From JABMOV01 sp964344305 (GTDB lineage: Bacteria > Fidelibacterota > Marinisomatia > Marinisomatales > JABMOV01): DNA of 64,000 nt. The DNA is taken from contig CAYFMT010000004.1 in assembly GCA_964344305.1 (NCBI GenBank), positions 1 through 64,000 on the forward strand, written 5' to 3'. The translations under genes and the position numbers were made by a program. The notes under the pieces are model-generated. The model was not told the origin of the DNA. It searched no databases and saw only the letters and a program-made list of their open reading frames with translations. Positions 63,782 through 64,000 of this stretch are shown in pieces (the first letter of the stretch is position 1; each line of letters opens with the position of its first letter).

Positions 63782-64000
63782 ATGCATAGTATTCCTGTCG
63801 AACTAGGACACCGTTCCTATCAAATCATTGTACAACCTGGCCTCCTGTCATCTCTGTATGCTTTTCTGGATGAGTGGAATCACGGTCAAACCTGGCTGAT
63901 GGTAACTCAACCATCCCTGTATGAGCAATTTGGCCGGGACCTGGAAGCCAACCTCACTCATCATGGATACAACGTTCGTTCCCTGACCATCCCTGCAGGA
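63782..64000 (+). CDS. aroB: 3-dehydroquinate synthase, 5' part
   Basis: The first 73 codons, running off the window end. MHSIPVELGHRSYQIIVQPG and the following WLMVTQPSLYEQFG match the N-terminal NAD-binding fold of AroB (family pattern VxLGxRSYxIxIGxG). It starts 2 nt after the aroK stop. Completes the shikimate set of this operon except for dehydroquinate dehydratase (aroD/aroQ), which is not in view. Confidence 0.9.
   Translation, partial: MHSIPVELGHRSYQIIVQPGLLSSLYAFLDEWNHGQTWLMVTQPSLYEQFGRDLEANLTHHGYNVRSLTIPAG

Overview
The window looks like a chromosomal segment of a Gram-negative bacterium of the FCB superphylum, most likely Marinimicrobia (SAR406 / Neomarinimicrobiota) or a close relative. 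The reasons are two exported proteins with type IX secretion (T9SS) C-terminal sorting domains, DUF4835, DUF2723 and tandem DUF5916 proteins, KDO synthesis (kdsB), an Npt-type transporter with HEAT repeats and a cNMP domain, frequent non-ATG starts, and many genes with no obvious Shine-Dalgarno sequence. The taxonomic call is inference; there is no rRNA in the window. I saw no insertion sequence, prophage or CRISPR array. Gene order is dense, with many 1-8 nt overlaps.

Layout. 1-6.4 kb: rpsU with an exceptionally long Shine-Dalgarno, then a glmM-type mutase, a haem lipoprotein, deoC, a GGDEF diguanylate cyclase and an RlmD-type rRNA methyltransferase. 6.4-15.4 kb: a low-complexity repeat spacer, a K+ channel overlapping a separate cNMP-binding protein, valS, a DUF4139-like protein, recG and a methyltransferase. 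15.4-20.0 kb (minus): two T9SS cargo proteins, one an exported class-II amidotransferase-like Ntn protein with Ser where Cys is expected. 20.2-26.9 kb: DUF1844, a DUF2723 membrane protein, GT2, DUF4835 and a CCA-adding-type enzyme. 27-33.5 kb: Yip1 protein plus TolC/adaptor/ATPase/two permeases, a MacAB-like export system. 33.6-37.2 kb: add, kdsB-pyrG and tRNA-Thr. 37.2-40.9 kb: a low-GC lipoprotein island, a HesB/IscA-like gene interrupted by an in-frame TGA (selenoprotein candidate), an exported YidD-like protein and a degenerate metallophosphatase. 40.9-47.5 kb (minus): Npt/HEAT/cNMP protein, PhoH-PIN and a split methionine synthase. 47.6-56.2 kb: dienoyl-CoA reductase-like SDR, AcpH, two DUF5916 proteins, ROK kinase and Nudix. 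56.2-64 kb: HAD, chorismate mutase, then a full aromatic operon (PDT-tyrA-DAHPS-aroA-aroE-aroC-aroK-aroB).

Headline observations. (1) The aromatic operon is preceded by a 17-codon leader peptide, MLNTFYFYYFAKTRGNT, followed by a GC hairpin with nine U, and an upstream GGGGC that can compete for the terminator arm: a textbook Phe/Tyr ribosome-mediated attenuator in a lineage where I know of none described. The prephenate dehydratase and dehydrogenase it controls both lack ACT domains, so control may have moved from allostery to attenuation. (2) At 38651-38938 (minus) an in-frame TGA replaces the Cys of the HesB/IscA CGGP motif and is followed at the right distance by a bacterial-SECIS-like hairpin. 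(3) A signal peptide appears to expose an N-terminal Ser nucleophile on an Ntn amidotransferase fold. (4) rpsU carries a 13-nt perfect complement to the 16S 3' tail. (5) aroK has Trp in the P-loop and no standard start codon for its first strand.
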